From: Flavobacterium sp. xlx-214 | GTDB lineage: Bacteria > Bacteroidota > Bacteroidia > Flavobacteriales > Flavobacteriaceae | Length of the DNA: 64,000 nt | Assembly (NCBI RefSeq): GCF_013874595.1 | Contig: NZ_CP059431.1 | Span: 868,001-932,000 of the forward strand | Direction: 5' to 3' | The notes under the pieces: model-generated | What the model was told of the DNA's origin: nothing | Database searches by the model: none | The model's input: the letters and a program-made list of their open reading frames with translations, nothing else | Part shown: in pieces, positions 26,624 through 36,264 of the stretch | Position numbering within the stretch: the first letter of the stretch is position 1 | Layout of the letters: each line of letters opens with the position of its first letter | Program-made: the position numbers and the translations under genes

Positions 26624-27896
26624 TGAAAGTTATGGGTTTTCTACTTAAGGGGTCAAAAATAATTTTCTGCAAAGTTAACTCTTCTTCAAAAACTATTTGC
26701 GGTGTTACGCGTAATCTTGCTCTAAAATAATCTTTCAATTTGTTTGAGAATTCTTCAGATGTATCTTCAGAAAAAATACGAATCAAAATTTCATCGGTAC
26801 CAATATCGTTGGAAGATATTTCGATAAGATGTAGTTTAATTTCGTTAAAATGTGCCACAGCATCGTGCATAGCCGGCGGATACAATGTAGTTCCTTTGTA
26901 TTTTATCATTTGTTGTTTTCTGCCTTCAACCGGACCTAAACGATAGGTATTTCTACCACAATTACATTTTTGGGTGTGTTTACGCAACATATCTCCCGTT
27001 TTAAATCGCAACAAAGGCATGGCTTCAACACTTAAGGTAGTTACCACTAATTCGCCTAATTCGCCATCTGCAACAGGTTGGTTGTTTTCATCAACAATTT
27101 CGGTAATAATAAGTTCAGGATGATGATGACCGCCTTGAAACAATGCACATTCTGTAAAAGCAGCGCTCATTTCTGTGGATGCATAGGTTGAAAAAAGCTC
27201 GATATTCCATTTTTCTTGAATGCGTTGCGCCAACAAAGTAGGTTCTAGGTTGGTTGTACGCAAAGCCTCGCCAATACAAATAACACCTTTAACCGAGCAA
27301 TTTTTATAGTCGATATTATTTTCTTGAGCATAATCAATCATTTTTAGAAGAAACGACGGGACAGCAATTAAGTATTTGGGTTGGTATCTTAAAATAGAAT
27401 CCCACTGTAAAGTAGGAACGCCCGCGCCAACACGCACAATACCAGCACCTAATTTACGCAAACCAAGAAAGTAAGCCAAACCAGCCATAAATCGGCGATC
27501 CATGGTTGTCATTAATTGTACTAAATCGCCTTTTTGAACACCAGCACATTGAAAAGAAAGCATTTCATTGTAAGCCAAACGTTCTAAATCGTTATCGGTT
27601 AAGCCAAAGGTTACAGGGTCACCCAATGTGCCCGAAGTGGTTGCATAATCAAGAATTTGCGATTTATCAACACAGAAAAAATCATTGTTGTAAAGTTGTA
27701 TATCGGCTTTTGTGGTTACCGATATTTTTTGCAAATCGGCAATTGTTTGTATGCTTTTAACATCAATATTTTCTGCTCTAAACTTACGTTGGTAAAAGGG
27801 AGAATGTTGCATTAAATATGCTATTTGCTTTTGCAATAATGTATTTTGCAACGCTTCTATTTCTGCTAAACTTTTGGTTTCAATTTCTGGTATCAT
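26610..27896 (-). CDS. Phenylacetate-CoA ligase-like AMP-forming enzyme of the pigment cluster
   Basis: Adenylate-forming ligase that would activate an aromatic acid, plausibly the coumarate-type starter, as CoA or ACP thioester. It has the phosphate-loop motif TTSGTLGDP, the STEM-like ASTEMSAAF segment and the hinge/TGD motif FKTGDMLR, followed by a Cys pair (KCNCGRNTY) typical of PaaK relatives. Length is 428. It is the last gene of the lower operon and overlaps the C45 gene stop by four bases. The starter-activation role is inferred from known aryl polyene clusters. Confidence 0.85.
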   Translation of the reverse strand: MIPEIETKSLAEIEALQNTLLQKQIAYLMQHSPFYQRKFRAENIDVKSIQTIADLQKISVTTKADIQLYNNDFFCVDKSQILDYATTSGTLGDPVTFGLTDNDLERLAYNEMLSFQCAGVQKGDLVQLMTTMDRRFMAGLAYFLGLRKLGAGIVRVGAGVPTLQWDSILRYQPKYLIAVPSFLLKMIDYAQENNIDYKNCSVKGVICIGEALRTTNLEPTLLAQRIQEKWNIELFSTYASTEMSAAFTECALFQGGHHHPELIITEIVDENNQPVADGELGELVVTTLSVEAMPLLRFKTGDMLRKHTQKCNCGRNTYRLGPVEGRKQQMIKYKGTTLYPPAMHDAVAHFNEIKLHLIEISSNDIGTDEILIRIFSEDTSEEFSNKLKDYFRARLRVTPQIVFEEELTLQKIIFDPLSRKPITFIDKR

Positions 27897-29509
27897 AACT
27901 TTTTAGTCGCTTTTTGGTATTTTTTAAGCACATTATTTCTTTCGTTTTCAGAACTAATTTCTTTTGTTAACGATTGTTCATATGCTTTTGATGCTTTCTG
28001 ATAATCTTTCTGCGCGTTGTAATAATCGCCTAATAGTTTATAAGTAAGCCAAAATTCTGGGTTTGATTGCTCAAAATTAGTCAGAATATCATCAGGTAAT
28101 ACACTCTTGTTTTTTATAGCGTTGAAAAATAAAGGCTCTAAATTTTTAAAGACCTGAATTTTCTTATAAGCATCACTCAACAGAAAATCATCAGCTTTTA
28201 ATTCATCTTTTTTAATAGGCTTCAGTTCTTTATTTGCAAAGATGTCATTTAAATTATACGCATCAAAAGCACCTAATTGATACGGATTATTAGAAACCCA
28301 CATCATGCCTTCTTTTGGTTTGAAAATAATACCGTGATGTGCAATTAATTGATTCAATGATTTTTCATTACCTAACCCAATATTTTTTTCGTTTAAACCC
28401 GAAACATCTCTTAAAATGTGCAAAACATCATTTACCTGATACGTTTTTTCTTGTTGAAGAGATTCTTCTAATTTTTGTAATCGATAATAAGAATGTGATG
28501 TTTCTATATGATCTTGGTTGCGCTTATCAGATTGATATGCAGCAGATTGAAAATGATTGGTACACATTAATTTACCATTATTGGCTTCAAAAACATCAAA
28601 CTTTTTAGGGCTGATTTCAATTACAACGGCTTTGTTATCTTGGGCGCTTCCAATTAAAATCGATTCAGATACAAATACTTCAAAAGTTTGCGCCAATTTT
28701 ACAGCCTCCTCAATGTTTTTGGTATGTTGCAATATATAGCGCGCCACAATAGAAACAGGCGTTTTACCTTTTAACGGAATGGACGATTTACCTGCGTTTA
28801 AAGTAACCGTTAAACCTTTTTCATTCATACCCGAAACCACACCAATCATGCCTGGCCAAGTAACCGATGCATATTTGTAACCTTTATCGGGACTAATAAA
28901 CTCTACTATTTTGTTTTGCGCAAAGGCATCGTTTACATAAAAATCAAAATTACGACCAATTAGTAAATTTCCATCTTCGGTATATTGACCCCACAAAGCA
29001 ATAGACGAACAGCCTACTAGCATTAAATCTTGCATGGCGTGCCCAATATCATGTGAACTGTGCAATAAAAGATTACGCTCAAATTTGGTTCCTAAATCAT
29101 CGTATTCATTTGTAGCAAAAGAAGATAGAGCAAATAATTCTTCTTTTAAAGATATGGGCGTATGGTCTAAAATAGTACGATTATACCATTTTAAAAACTT
29201 CAACATTTGTTTTTGTTTGGATGGATTTGGAACGATTTCGGCTACTTTATCAAAAAAAACGCGCTCTTGATTTTGATACAAATCTTTAGTTAATAATCCT
29301 TTTTTGTAGCCTAATTCGTAAGGATTTCCTTGCAAGCGTAATTGCCAATTGCCGTTTTCAGATTTATTTAAAACATCAAACTTAGTAAGCGCAATGGTTT
29401 GGTCTTGCAAATTAGTTTGGTATGTTTTTGATTCACTTTTTAAATGATGAATTCCGCCACAACTTACCAAGAAAGAAACGATTATGATGTACCAAAAATA
29501 CTTATTCAT
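27893..29509 (-). CDS. C45-family Ntn-hydrolase/acyltransferase lipoprotein with C-terminal TPR-like part
   Basis: Relative of acyl-coenzyme A:6-aminopenicillanate acyltransferases and linear-amide hydrolases. A lipoprotein signal (VSFLVSC, Cys17) places it outside the cytoplasm. Cys167 in LVGCSSIALWG is the expected autoprocessing N-terminal nucleophile, followed by the family's DGNLLIGRNFDF. The last 70 residues (FWLTYKLLGDYYNAQKDYQK) look like tetratricopeptide repeats. It overlaps the oxidoreductase gene by eight bases and the ligase gene by four. It might hydrolyse or transfer an acyl group in pigment assembly or turnover; this is inference. Confidence 0.8.
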   Translation of the reverse strand: MNKYFWYIIIVSFLVSCGGIHHLKSESKTYQTNLQDQTIALTKFDVLNKSENGNWQLRLQGNPYELGYKKGLLTKDLYQNQERVFFDKVAEIVPNPSKQKQMLKFLKWYNRTILDHTPISLKEELFALSSFATNEYDDLGTKFERNLLLHSSHDIGHAMQDLMLVGCSSIALWGQYTEDGNLLIGRNFDFYVNDAFAQNKIVEFISPDKGYKYASVTWPGMIGVVSGMNEKGLTVTLNAGKSSIPLKGKTPVSIVARYILQHTKNIEEAVKLAQTFEVFVSESILIGSAQDNKAVVIEISPKKFDVFEANNGKLMCTNHFQSAAYQSDKRNQDHIETSHSYYRLQKLEESLQQEKTYQVNDVLHILRDVSGLNEKNIGLGNEKSLNQLIAHHGIIFKPKEGMMWVSNNPYQLGAFDAYNLNDIFANKELKPIKKDELKADDFLLSDAYKKIQVFKNLEPLFFNAIKNKSVLPDDILTNFEQSNPEFWLTYKLLGDYYNAQKDYQKASKAYEQSLTKEISSENERNNVLKKYQKATKKL

Positions 29510-31028
29510 AACCTACTTTTTTAAAAACCTTATCAAAAAAATATTCCTTGCCTAGCATTTCGCCAACCGTTAAAAAGCCCGTAATAGTGACTCCTAAAAT
29601 ACCATGCAAACGAATATTTTGACCTGTTAAAAATAAATTATCAATTTTTGTTTTGGGCGAAATCAATGTTTTTAAAGGCTGTTGTGCACTTTTTTCAAAG
29701 CCATACATAGAACCATCTGTAGAACCAATATAATCACGGTAAGATAATGGCGAAGATGTATGAACCGATTGTATTTGCGAACGAATATCGGGGAAATATT
29801 TTGTTAAGATAGTTAACATGTTATCTACTATTTCGTCTTTAAAGAACTGATAATCATTACCTCTTTCACTTTCGTAATTTACTGTATTAAAAGTGTCTTG
29901 CCATTGCTGTACTTTTTCGTAATCCATATACGTCATTAACGAAATACTTTGCGCAAAAACATCGTTTTTTGTATGTGGATTTGTTGTAATAACCATCATC
30001 TTTGGTCGAGATGCTTGCCAATTATTACGACAAGAAAAAGCATCGTTTACTTCTTCAAAATGATAAATATTATGGTTAAAATAATCAATCGTTTTAGGTT
30101 TTAAAACCAAATGAACCGAAAAAACCGATAATGTATTTTGTAGTTGCTGAATGCGTTTTACATATGGTTTTTGTTTATTTTCAGTAGAAAACATAGAAAA
30201 TAATTGCTGTACATCAATATCAGAAACAAACTGGTTTGCTTTGTAAATAGTATTGTGTGTTTCGCAACTTTCTAATGTACTTCCGTTAAAATGAAGCTTC
30301 TCAACTTTTTGATGTTTAAACAAATCGGCATTAAAATGACGCAATTGCTTTATAAAAGCTTTGGTAATTTGGCTGCCCCCTTTTACACAACGCCAAGCAC
30401 TTTGTATGTAAGAATTCACAGTTAAAGCATGTACGTAAAAAGGCGTTTCGGTAACATTTAAAGCACTTAAAAAGCCATTTCCTAACAACACAGCTTGCAG
30501 TTTTTTATTTGTGGTGATGCTATTCATTACCTTTTCAACCGATTGTTGCATTACTTCTTCATTGTAACCAAAACCTTGTTGCAAATTGTACAAAGGAAAT
30601 TGTTGGCAATACCACTGAATAGTGTCAATGTATTTTTGTAATGCTTCTTTTTCTTCTGGAAAAAAAACAACTAATTGATCAATAAAATTAGCATATCCTT
30701 GCGCTTGCGGATATAAAATTTTTTCAGATCCAAAACTAATGCAATCAAATTGATTTTTGTTTAAAGGCGTTAGTTCTAAGTCGTTTAAAATATTTAAATA
30801 CGAAAAATATCGACCTAAATTTTCATTCTTATCTAAACCACCAATGTAGTGAACACCTGTATCGAAAATAGTTTTATCGCGAACAAAAGTCTGTAAATTG
30901 CCTCCGTATTGATTGTTTTTTTCTAAAACACAAACGCTTTTGCCTTCTTGCGCCAATAATAAAGCAGTCACCAAACCGCCCAAGCCGCTGCCTATTACAA
31001 CAACATCGTATGTTTTAATTGGTTTCAA
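29502..31028 (-). CDS. CrtI/phytoene desaturase-like FAD oxidoreductase
   Basis: FAD-dependent amine-oxidase-fold enzyme of the carotenoid desaturase/isomerase group. The Rossmann motif VVVIGSGLGGLVTALLLAQ and the EKN ribose-binding acid are at the N-terminus. The C-terminal flavin motif NLFLTGQNIRLHGILG is near 475. Length is 508. The only start compatible with the Rossmann motif is TTG at 31028, overlapping the MMPL gene by 14 bases. No phytoene synthase is nearby, so its substrate is more likely an aryl polyene intermediate or product than a carotenoid. Confidence 0.85.
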   Translation of the reverse strand: MKPIKTYDVVVIGSGLGGLVTALLLAQEGKSVCVLEKNNQYGGNLQTFVRDKTIFDTGVHYIGGLDKNENLGRYFSYLNILNDLELTPLNKNQFDCISFGSEKILYPQAQGYANFIDQLVVFFPEEKEALQKYIDTIQWYCQQFPLYNLQQGFGYNEEVMQQSVEKVMNSITTNKKLQAVLLGNGFLSALNVTETPFYVHALTVNSYIQSAWRCVKGGSQITKAFIKQLRHFNADLFKHQKVEKLHFNGSTLESCETHNTIYKANQFVSDIDVQQLFSMFSTENKQKPYVKRIQQLQNTLSVFSVHLVLKPKTIDYFNHNIYHFEEVNDAFSCRNNWQASRPKMMVITTNPHTKNDVFAQSISLMTYMDYEKVQQWQDTFNTVNYESERGNDYQFFKDEIVDNMLTILTKYFPDIRSQIQSVHTSSPLSYRDYIGSTDGSMYGFEKSAQQPLKTLISPKTKIDNLFLTGQNIRLHGILGVTITGFLTVGEMLGKEYFFDKVFKKVGYE

Positions 31029-34000
31029 TACGTTGATACATTTTTAGTTGCCCTTCATGAATGATTTCTTTAAAACCATTGAAATTTTCACTAAAAGTAC
31101 AACAAACCGTAATAATTTGATGAATGTGAGAAGGAATTTCGGTGTTAAATTCGTTTAAATGAGACAACACAGCTACATCTGCTTTTTTCCAAATATCATC
31201 AATTACATCAGTATATTTCACATTGAATTTACGAACAATATAACTTGCATTTGCAATTGATCTATTTTCTAGATTGATATTAAAAGTGGTTATTTTTCGG
31301 GTTGGAAATTGATTTGCCAAAAGAAAATCAACCTGACCAAAATTGGATGTTATGTGCGCAATTTGAGCTTTATCACTTATTAAAGTAAACAAACGATGGT
31401 AAATTGTTTTGTGCTTTTTAAAATCGGTTTTTACCATTTGCAAAATGTTGCCTTCTTTGTACAAAAAGTTTAAAAACAGTTTTTGCTTAAAATAATTTTC
31501 ATCTTCGGCTTGTAAACGAATTTTACTGTATTCAGCTTTAAAAAAAGCACTTATTTTTTTGGTTCTTTCTGAGTAGTTTGATCCAAAACGATCATCAGTC
31601 AAAGCAATAGGCTCACCTACGTATACATGACAAGGAGCATCGTAAATGATAAAATCGTTTTTAGGTAATAAATCAGCATTTCCGTGAATGTACACAGGCT
31701 GAATAGGTAAATTCAATTCTTCAGCCATAAAAAAGGCTCCTTTATGAAAACGACCTATTTCTGTTGTTGTAGAACGCGTTCCTTCAGGAAATATCATAAC
31801 AGAAAAATCGGTTCCAATACGTTCTTCCAAAGGTGTTAATCCTTTTTCTACGCCTTTTGTTGCTGGGTAAAAACCTAAAAACTTTACTGCCCTACCAAAA
31901 ACAGGCGATTTATAAACCCAATCGTTCACAATGTAAACAATATAAGGATGTGCCATGCCAATAGTTAACGAATCTAAAAACGACGTGTGGTTTGAAATAA
32001 TAACCGATTGCTGATTGAAACGTTCTTTATGAATGACTTTTTTACTAACGCTTGGTTTTAAAGACAATACCGATTTCATATAAACCGACATTATTTTGCT
32101 AAAAAGCTTCCATTTTTTTTGCCTTGGTAAAGGTAAAATCCAGAAAAAGCAACGCATAAAAATCGACACCAATAAACTAGCAAAAATGTAATACGTAAAC
32201 ATGATAACTGATTGTATTACAAGCCATAATGTAACAGGTGAAAGTCCTTTTTTTACTCGATTAAAAAACAGAAATTGAAACAAAAGAGGATACAATACAA
32301 AAGTCACCAACACAGCAACACTAACTCCAATAAGCGCAATAGAAGCAATTGATTTTAACGCAGGATGTTGTGCAAAAACCAAAGCACCAATTGCTAAAAT
32401 GGTGGTTAATACCGCCAAAATAATCGATGTTCGGTAAATAGGCATCTCATTTTTGCCATCGGTATACTGTTTTTGCAAAGCGCTGGTCATAAATATGGTA
32501 AAATCAATGCCATGACCAAAAACCAACGTACAAACAATAGTGCTAAAAATATTAAACGGAATGTTTAGTAAACCCATAATACCCGTAGTAATAAAACCGG
32601 TTAAAGCAATAGGAATTGCGGCTGTTATTACTAATTCAATTCTTCGGTAAAACAAAAACAGAATACCAAAAACAGCAATAAATGAATAGGTTACTAAATC
32701 ATTAAAATCGTTAACCAAATAACCTAAATATTGCTCGTTTAAAGCTTGTCTATCAATAACCAGCGCGTTTTTGTTTTTAAATTCTTTATTGAAATTTGCA
32801 ACAAAAGCATCTCTGTTTTCGGGTTTTAAGGTAACAATCGTCGATAAAAGATGTTGCTTTTTTCCATGTACAAACTCATGATAAATTTGCGGATTTAGTC
32901 GCTTTAAAGTGTCTAAACTAATGGTTTGATAGTTCTTTTGTAATGCCTTATAAAATGCAGCATGTGTATTTTCTACAAAACCATTTTTTACACTTTGATT
33001 TTCTATGGTTTGTATGGTTTGATTTGTTTTTTCGGTATTCCAAAATTGTTGCCAACGTTTAATAGCCTTTTGTTGATTGATTTCTGAAGGAATTAAACTG
33101 CTTACCGATTGCACATGATCAACCAAATCCATCGATTGTAATTTTTCGTAAATAGCGTTGTTGGTTTGCAACACATTACGTTCATTGGTATCATATGCAA
33201 CAACAAAAAGATTTTTGGCTATTTCTTGATCATGGTATAACTCTTTCTCAGCCGCTTCTTGATCCTTAGGCATAAAGTTAATCTTTGCCAAATTACCATC
33301 AAACGTAACTTTATGGTACGTAAAAGCACTTATTATCACTAAAAGTAACGTTACACTAATGAGTACTTTGTTTTTCTCAAAAGGATATTGCGCTACTTTA
33401 TCAATAATATGGCTGTGTTTAATAGCTTTTCCTTTGTAAATATGAGGCAGAATAATTAAGGTAAATACAGCAGTAGCCACCACCGATATACTTGCAAAAA
33501 TCCCCAAATCAACCAAAGCATCAGAATGTACAAAAAGCAAACACAAAAACGCAATGGCTGTTGTGGTACTACTCATTAACAAAGGCTTGGTAACATCTTT
33601 AAATAATTGCTGCGTATTTTGGTTGCTTTTAGAATGCGTTAAAAAATGCAAGGCATAATCAATGGTAATACCAATTAAAATAGCGGCAATTGATAAGGAA
33701 ATGGCAGAGATTTCAGATCTTAAAAAATACAAACATGCCAAGCCAAATAATCCTCCAAAAATAGAAGGAATCATAACAATAATAGGCACCCAAATATTGC
33801 GATAATAAAAAATGAGCATTAACATTAACGCCGAAACAGATATGACTACCGTAGTAAAAATATCGTGTTTTATTTGTTGCGCATTGGCAACTGCAATAAA
33901 AGGAGATCCAAAATACATTACTTCAATATTTGGATTCGATTTTTCTACAATACGTTTAATATCATTTAGTTGATTGACAAATATTTCATTGTGTTTGGTT

Positions 34001-34659
34001 TCGCTTCCACCGAATTTTGGATTGATGAACAACACAATTTTTTCATCGTTTTTAGAAAACAGAAATCCATCTTTAAAAGTATAATCGTTGGAACCTTGAA
34101 ATTGTTGTAGTTTTTTTAATGCTAAAAAAGAAATTTGTAAAGGATCGTTTACTACAATATCCTTCATAAAATTAGCATTTCCGCCTGTTAATAATTCAAC
34201 GTTTCGTTGCGATTGAACTGAAATACTATCTGTATTTAACTTTGAATCAATGATTTGATAATCATTTTCGTTTAAATATAAAGGCAAGTTACGGTAAACA
34301 AAAGCAAACGATTGTTGAAATAAATCTTCATCAACAATTCCTTGAATCGATTGATAATAATTTTTAGCTAGCGGAAGTGTATCAACAAAAGTTTGGGCGG
34401 CATGCGTTATGTCTTCATTTGTTGCTTTGTTTTTTTTCTTAAAAATAACAGAAACTTTGTCAGTAAACGACATTTCGCTTACAATTTGCGTAGTGTTTTT
34501 ATCGATGTTATTTTTAGGAATAATACGTGTTATATCTTCATTAAAAGTAATTTTTTGAACAATAAACACCGCGCCAACCAAGAACAACAAAAAAAACAAT
34601 AGTGTTGCTTTGGGGTATTTTTTTATGTTTTGAAAAAGATAATAAAATCCGTTAAACAT
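31015..34659 (-). CDS. Trifunctional MMPL transporter / lysophospholipid acyltransferase / SAM methyltransferase-like fusion
   Basis: A 1214-residue fusion. Residues 1 to about 820 form an MMPL/RND-type exporter with two transmembrane bundles separated by periplasmic loops. About 870-1050 is a PlsC-type acyltransferase with NHTSFLD (from 890) and FPEGTRS (from 957). The last 160 residues resemble a degraded class I methyltransferase without a clear GxGxG. This three-part architecture is known in Bacteroidota pigment clusters. It could move and acylate the lipid product at the membrane. It overlaps both neighbouring genes (8 and 14 bases). Confidence 0.9.
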   Translation of the reverse strand: MFNGFYYLFQNIKKYPKATLLFFLLFLVGAVFIVQKITFNEDITRIIPKNNIDKNTTQIVSEMSFTDKVSVIFKKKNKATNEDITHAAQTFVDTLPLAKNYYQSIQGIVDEDLFQQSFAFVYRNLPLYLNENDYQIIDSKLNTDSISVQSQRNVELLTGGNANFMKDIVVNDPLQISFLALKKLQQFQGSNDYTFKDGFLFSKNDEKIVLFINPKFGGSETKHNEIFVNQLNDIKRIVEKSNPNIEVMYFGSPFIAVANAQQIKHDIFTTVVISVSALMLMLIFYYRNIWVPIIVMIPSIFGGLFGLACLYFLRSEISAISLSIAAILIGITIDYALHFLTHSKSNQNTQQLFKDVTKPLLMSSTTTAIAFLCLLFVHSDALVDLGIFASISVVATAVFTLIILPHIYKGKAIKHSHIIDKVAQYPFEKNKVLISVTLLLVIISAFTYHKVTFDGNLAKINFMPKDQEAAEKELYHDQEIAKNLFVVAYDTNERNVLQTNNAIYEKLQSMDLVDHVQSVSSLIPSEINQQKAIKRWQQFWNTEKTNQTIQTIENQSVKNGFVENTHAAFYKALQKNYQTISLDTLKRLNPQIYHEFVHGKKQHLLSTIVTLKPENRDAFVANFNKEFKNKNALVIDRQALNEQYLGYLVNDFNDLVTYSFIAVFGILFLFYRRIELVITAAIPIALTGFITTGIMGLLNIPFNIFSTIVCTLVFGHGIDFTIFMTSALQKQYTDGKNEMPIYRTSIILAVLTTILAIGALVFAQHPALKSIASIALIGVSVAVLVTFVLYPLLFQFLFFNRVKKGLSPVTLWLVIQSVIMFTYYIFASLLVSIFMRCFFWILPLPRQKKWKLFSKIMSVYMKSVLSLKPSVSKKVIHKERFNQQSVIISNHTSFLDSLTIGMAHPYIVYIVNDWVYKSPVFGRAVKFLGFYPATKGVEKGLTPLEERIGTDFSVMIFPEGTRSTTTEIGRFHKGAFFMAEELNLPIQPVYIHGNADLLPKNDFIIYDAPCHVYVGEPIALTDDRFGSNYSERTKKISAFFKAEYSKIRLQAEDENYFKQKLFLNFLYKEGNILQMVKTDFKKHKTIYHRLFTLISDKAQIAHITSNFGQVDFLLANQFPTRKITTFNINLENRSIANASYIVRKFNVKYTDVIDDIWKKADVAVLSHLNEFNTEIPSHIHQIITVCCTFSENFNGFKEIIHEGQLKMYQRIETN

Positions 34660-35827
34660 TTTTAGTCGCTTTTCTGGTATAAAAATTCAATACTAAATAA
34701 CAAATAAAACCTAATATTAAGGCAGTAAAAGTAGCTAAAATAAAACTTCCAATTAAGTATTGCACTAAATGTACCTGAATAGATTCAAAAGTAATGTCAT
34801 CAAAATCTAATGATATTGGATGTTCGTTAGGAATAAAAAAGCCACCAATTTCTAATGATCCTAAAACAATAAAAGGAATCATGGGCGGAATGCTCACATT
34901 TGAACCCACAAACGAAATGGCTTTGTTTAAACGAAAAATGGAAGCTAAAAAAATAGAAAGAAACGATTGAAAACCCCAAGCAGGAATAATACCAATAAAA
35001 ACACCCATTGCTAATGATAAAGCTTTTACTTTATTGCTATCTTGTGTTTGTAGGATGTCTTCTTTTATAAAAGATTTAAAGCTTTTTTTTTTCAGTTTTC
35101 TGAAAAAATTCATTGGTTTTATGTAGCCAATAGCAATGGTGACCAAAACGGTATTTAAGATGCTAATTCGAGTAAAATCTTTAAACGGACGAAAATGCGA
35201 AACACGTTCATTAGCATCATACAATACTTTTATGGGAACGTTTTTAACTGTAATATTTTTCCAAGCGGCACGTACAATAACTTCAATTTCAAACTCAAAT
35301 TTCTTGGTAAAGAAACGTTTAGGTAGATAATGCAAAGGATACAAACGATAGCCCGATTGCGTGTCGTTTAAAGTAATTCCTGTTTCAAATCGAAACCAAA
35401 AATTAGAAAATCGGTTGCCAAAACTACTTTTTTTAGGGACACTTTCGTGCGTCATGTTTCTACTACCAATTAATAAAATAGGTGTATTGCTTTGTTCTAA
35501 TACTTCTAAAAAAACAGGAATATCGTCTGGGTAATGTTGCCCATCAGAATCAATGGTAATTGCATAATCAAAACCATTTTTTAAAGCCTCTTTAAAACCT
35601 AACTGCAAGGCATAACCTTTTCCTTTATTTTGGGTGTACTGTAGCACATGTAAATGCTCATATTCTTTTAGAATGTTGGTAGTATCATCGGTACTTCCAT
35701 CATTAATAATAAAAACATCTGTTGTGTAATGCAACACACCATTTACAACACGCTGTAACGTTTTAGCGTTGTTGTACGTTGGTATAAGTACACACCATTT
35801 TTTATGAGATGTTTTTGGGGTATTCAT
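34652..35827 (-). CDS. Family 2 glycosyltransferase with DUF2062 membrane domain
   Basis: Membrane-anchored GT-A enzyme. The N-terminal 220 residues carry CVLIPTYNNAKTL, the nucleotide-sugar motif INDGSTDDT and DXD as TIDSDGQHYPDD, resembling dolichyl-phosphate-mannose synthase-type enzymes. The C-terminal DUF2062 domain (about 245-385) has three or four membrane segments (GVFIGIIPAWGFQ). The one-base overlap with the dehydratase gene and eight-base overlap with the MMPL gene show tight coupling. It could glycosylate a lipid carrier or the pigment; the acceptor is unknown. Confidence 0.88.
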   Translation of the reverse strand: MNTPKTSHKKWCVLIPTYNNAKTLQRVVNGVLHYTTDVFIINDGSTDDTTNILKEYEHLHVLQYTQNKGKGYALQLGFKEALKNGFDYAITIDSDGQHYPDDIPVFLEVLEQSNTPILLIGSRNMTHESVPKKSSFGNRFSNFWFRFETGITLNDTQSGYRLYPLHYLPKRFFTKKFEFEIEVIVRAAWKNITVKNVPIKVLYDANERVSHFRPFKDFTRISILNTVLVTIAIGYIKPMNFFRKLKKKSFKSFIKEDILQTQDSNKVKALSLAMGVFIGIIPAWGFQSFLSIFLASIFRLNKAISFVGSNVSIPPMIPFIVLGSLEIGGFFIPNEHPISLDFDDITFESIQVHLVQYLIGSFILATFTALILGFICYLVLNFYTRKATKNV

Positions 35828-36195
35828 TACAGTTGTTCGCTTAATACAGCACTTACTTTTAAAGCGGTTGTTTCATCAAAACTTGCTGATGCTTTTATTT
35901 TTATAGTAGATGATGCATCTGTAAAATCAATTACTATTTTTAAGTCTGAATGTACTTCAGGATTAATAATTGCCATGAATTTTACATTGGTACACTCTTT
36001 AATAAACAATGTTTTATTTGTAGTTTGCTCTGTTAACTCCTTGAAAATTTGCAACATACAAACGCCTGGTGTTACAGGGTTATTAGGAAAATGACCTTTA
36101 AAAACCTCATGTGCCGCATTAAGCTGTATTACAGCTTGCAGTTGATTGTTGGTAGAATGTATATTTAAAATTTTGTAAAACCCAGGTAGTAACAT
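35827..36195 (-). CDS. FabZ-like hotdog dehydratase
   Basis: A 122-residue hotdog protein with the FabA/FabZ helix motif FKGHFPNNPVTPGVCMLQ. The His in GHFP is the catalytic residue of 3-hydroxyacyl-ACP dehydratases. It corresponds to the active (ApeI-like) dehydratase needed to build the polyene chain; the two hotdog proteins of the upper operon lack this His. It heads the lower operon, with a -7 element at 36213-36220, and shares one base with the glycosyltransferase gene. Confidence 0.82.
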   Translation of the reverse strand: MLLPGFYKILNIHSTNNQLQAVIQLNAAHEVFKGHFPNNPVTPGVCMLQIFKELTEQTTNKTLFIKECTNVKFMAIINPEVHSDLKIVIDFTDASSTIKIKASASFDETTALKVSAVLSEQL

Positions 36196-36212
36196 AGCAA
36201 ATGTTTAAAGGG

Positions 36213-36220
36213 CAAAATTA
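36213..36220 (-). promoter_or_regulatory. Candidate -7 element of the lower pigment operon
   Basis: CAAAATTA reads TAATTTTG on the minus strand (TAnnTTTG), 17 bases before the dehydratase ATG and downstream of the isomerase stop. No well-spaced TTG was found. Confidence 0.45.
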
Positions 36221-36264
36221 GCGATTTATTTTAAATCTTTTAGAAAGCTATTTTTTTAATCACT

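Noticed and set aside
29502..31028. Carotenoid biosynthesis locus based on the CrtI-like enzyme
   Set aside because: No phytoene synthase, cyclase or hydroxylase gene of the carotenoid type is present, and all flanking genes belong to the aryl polyene-resorcinol pathway.
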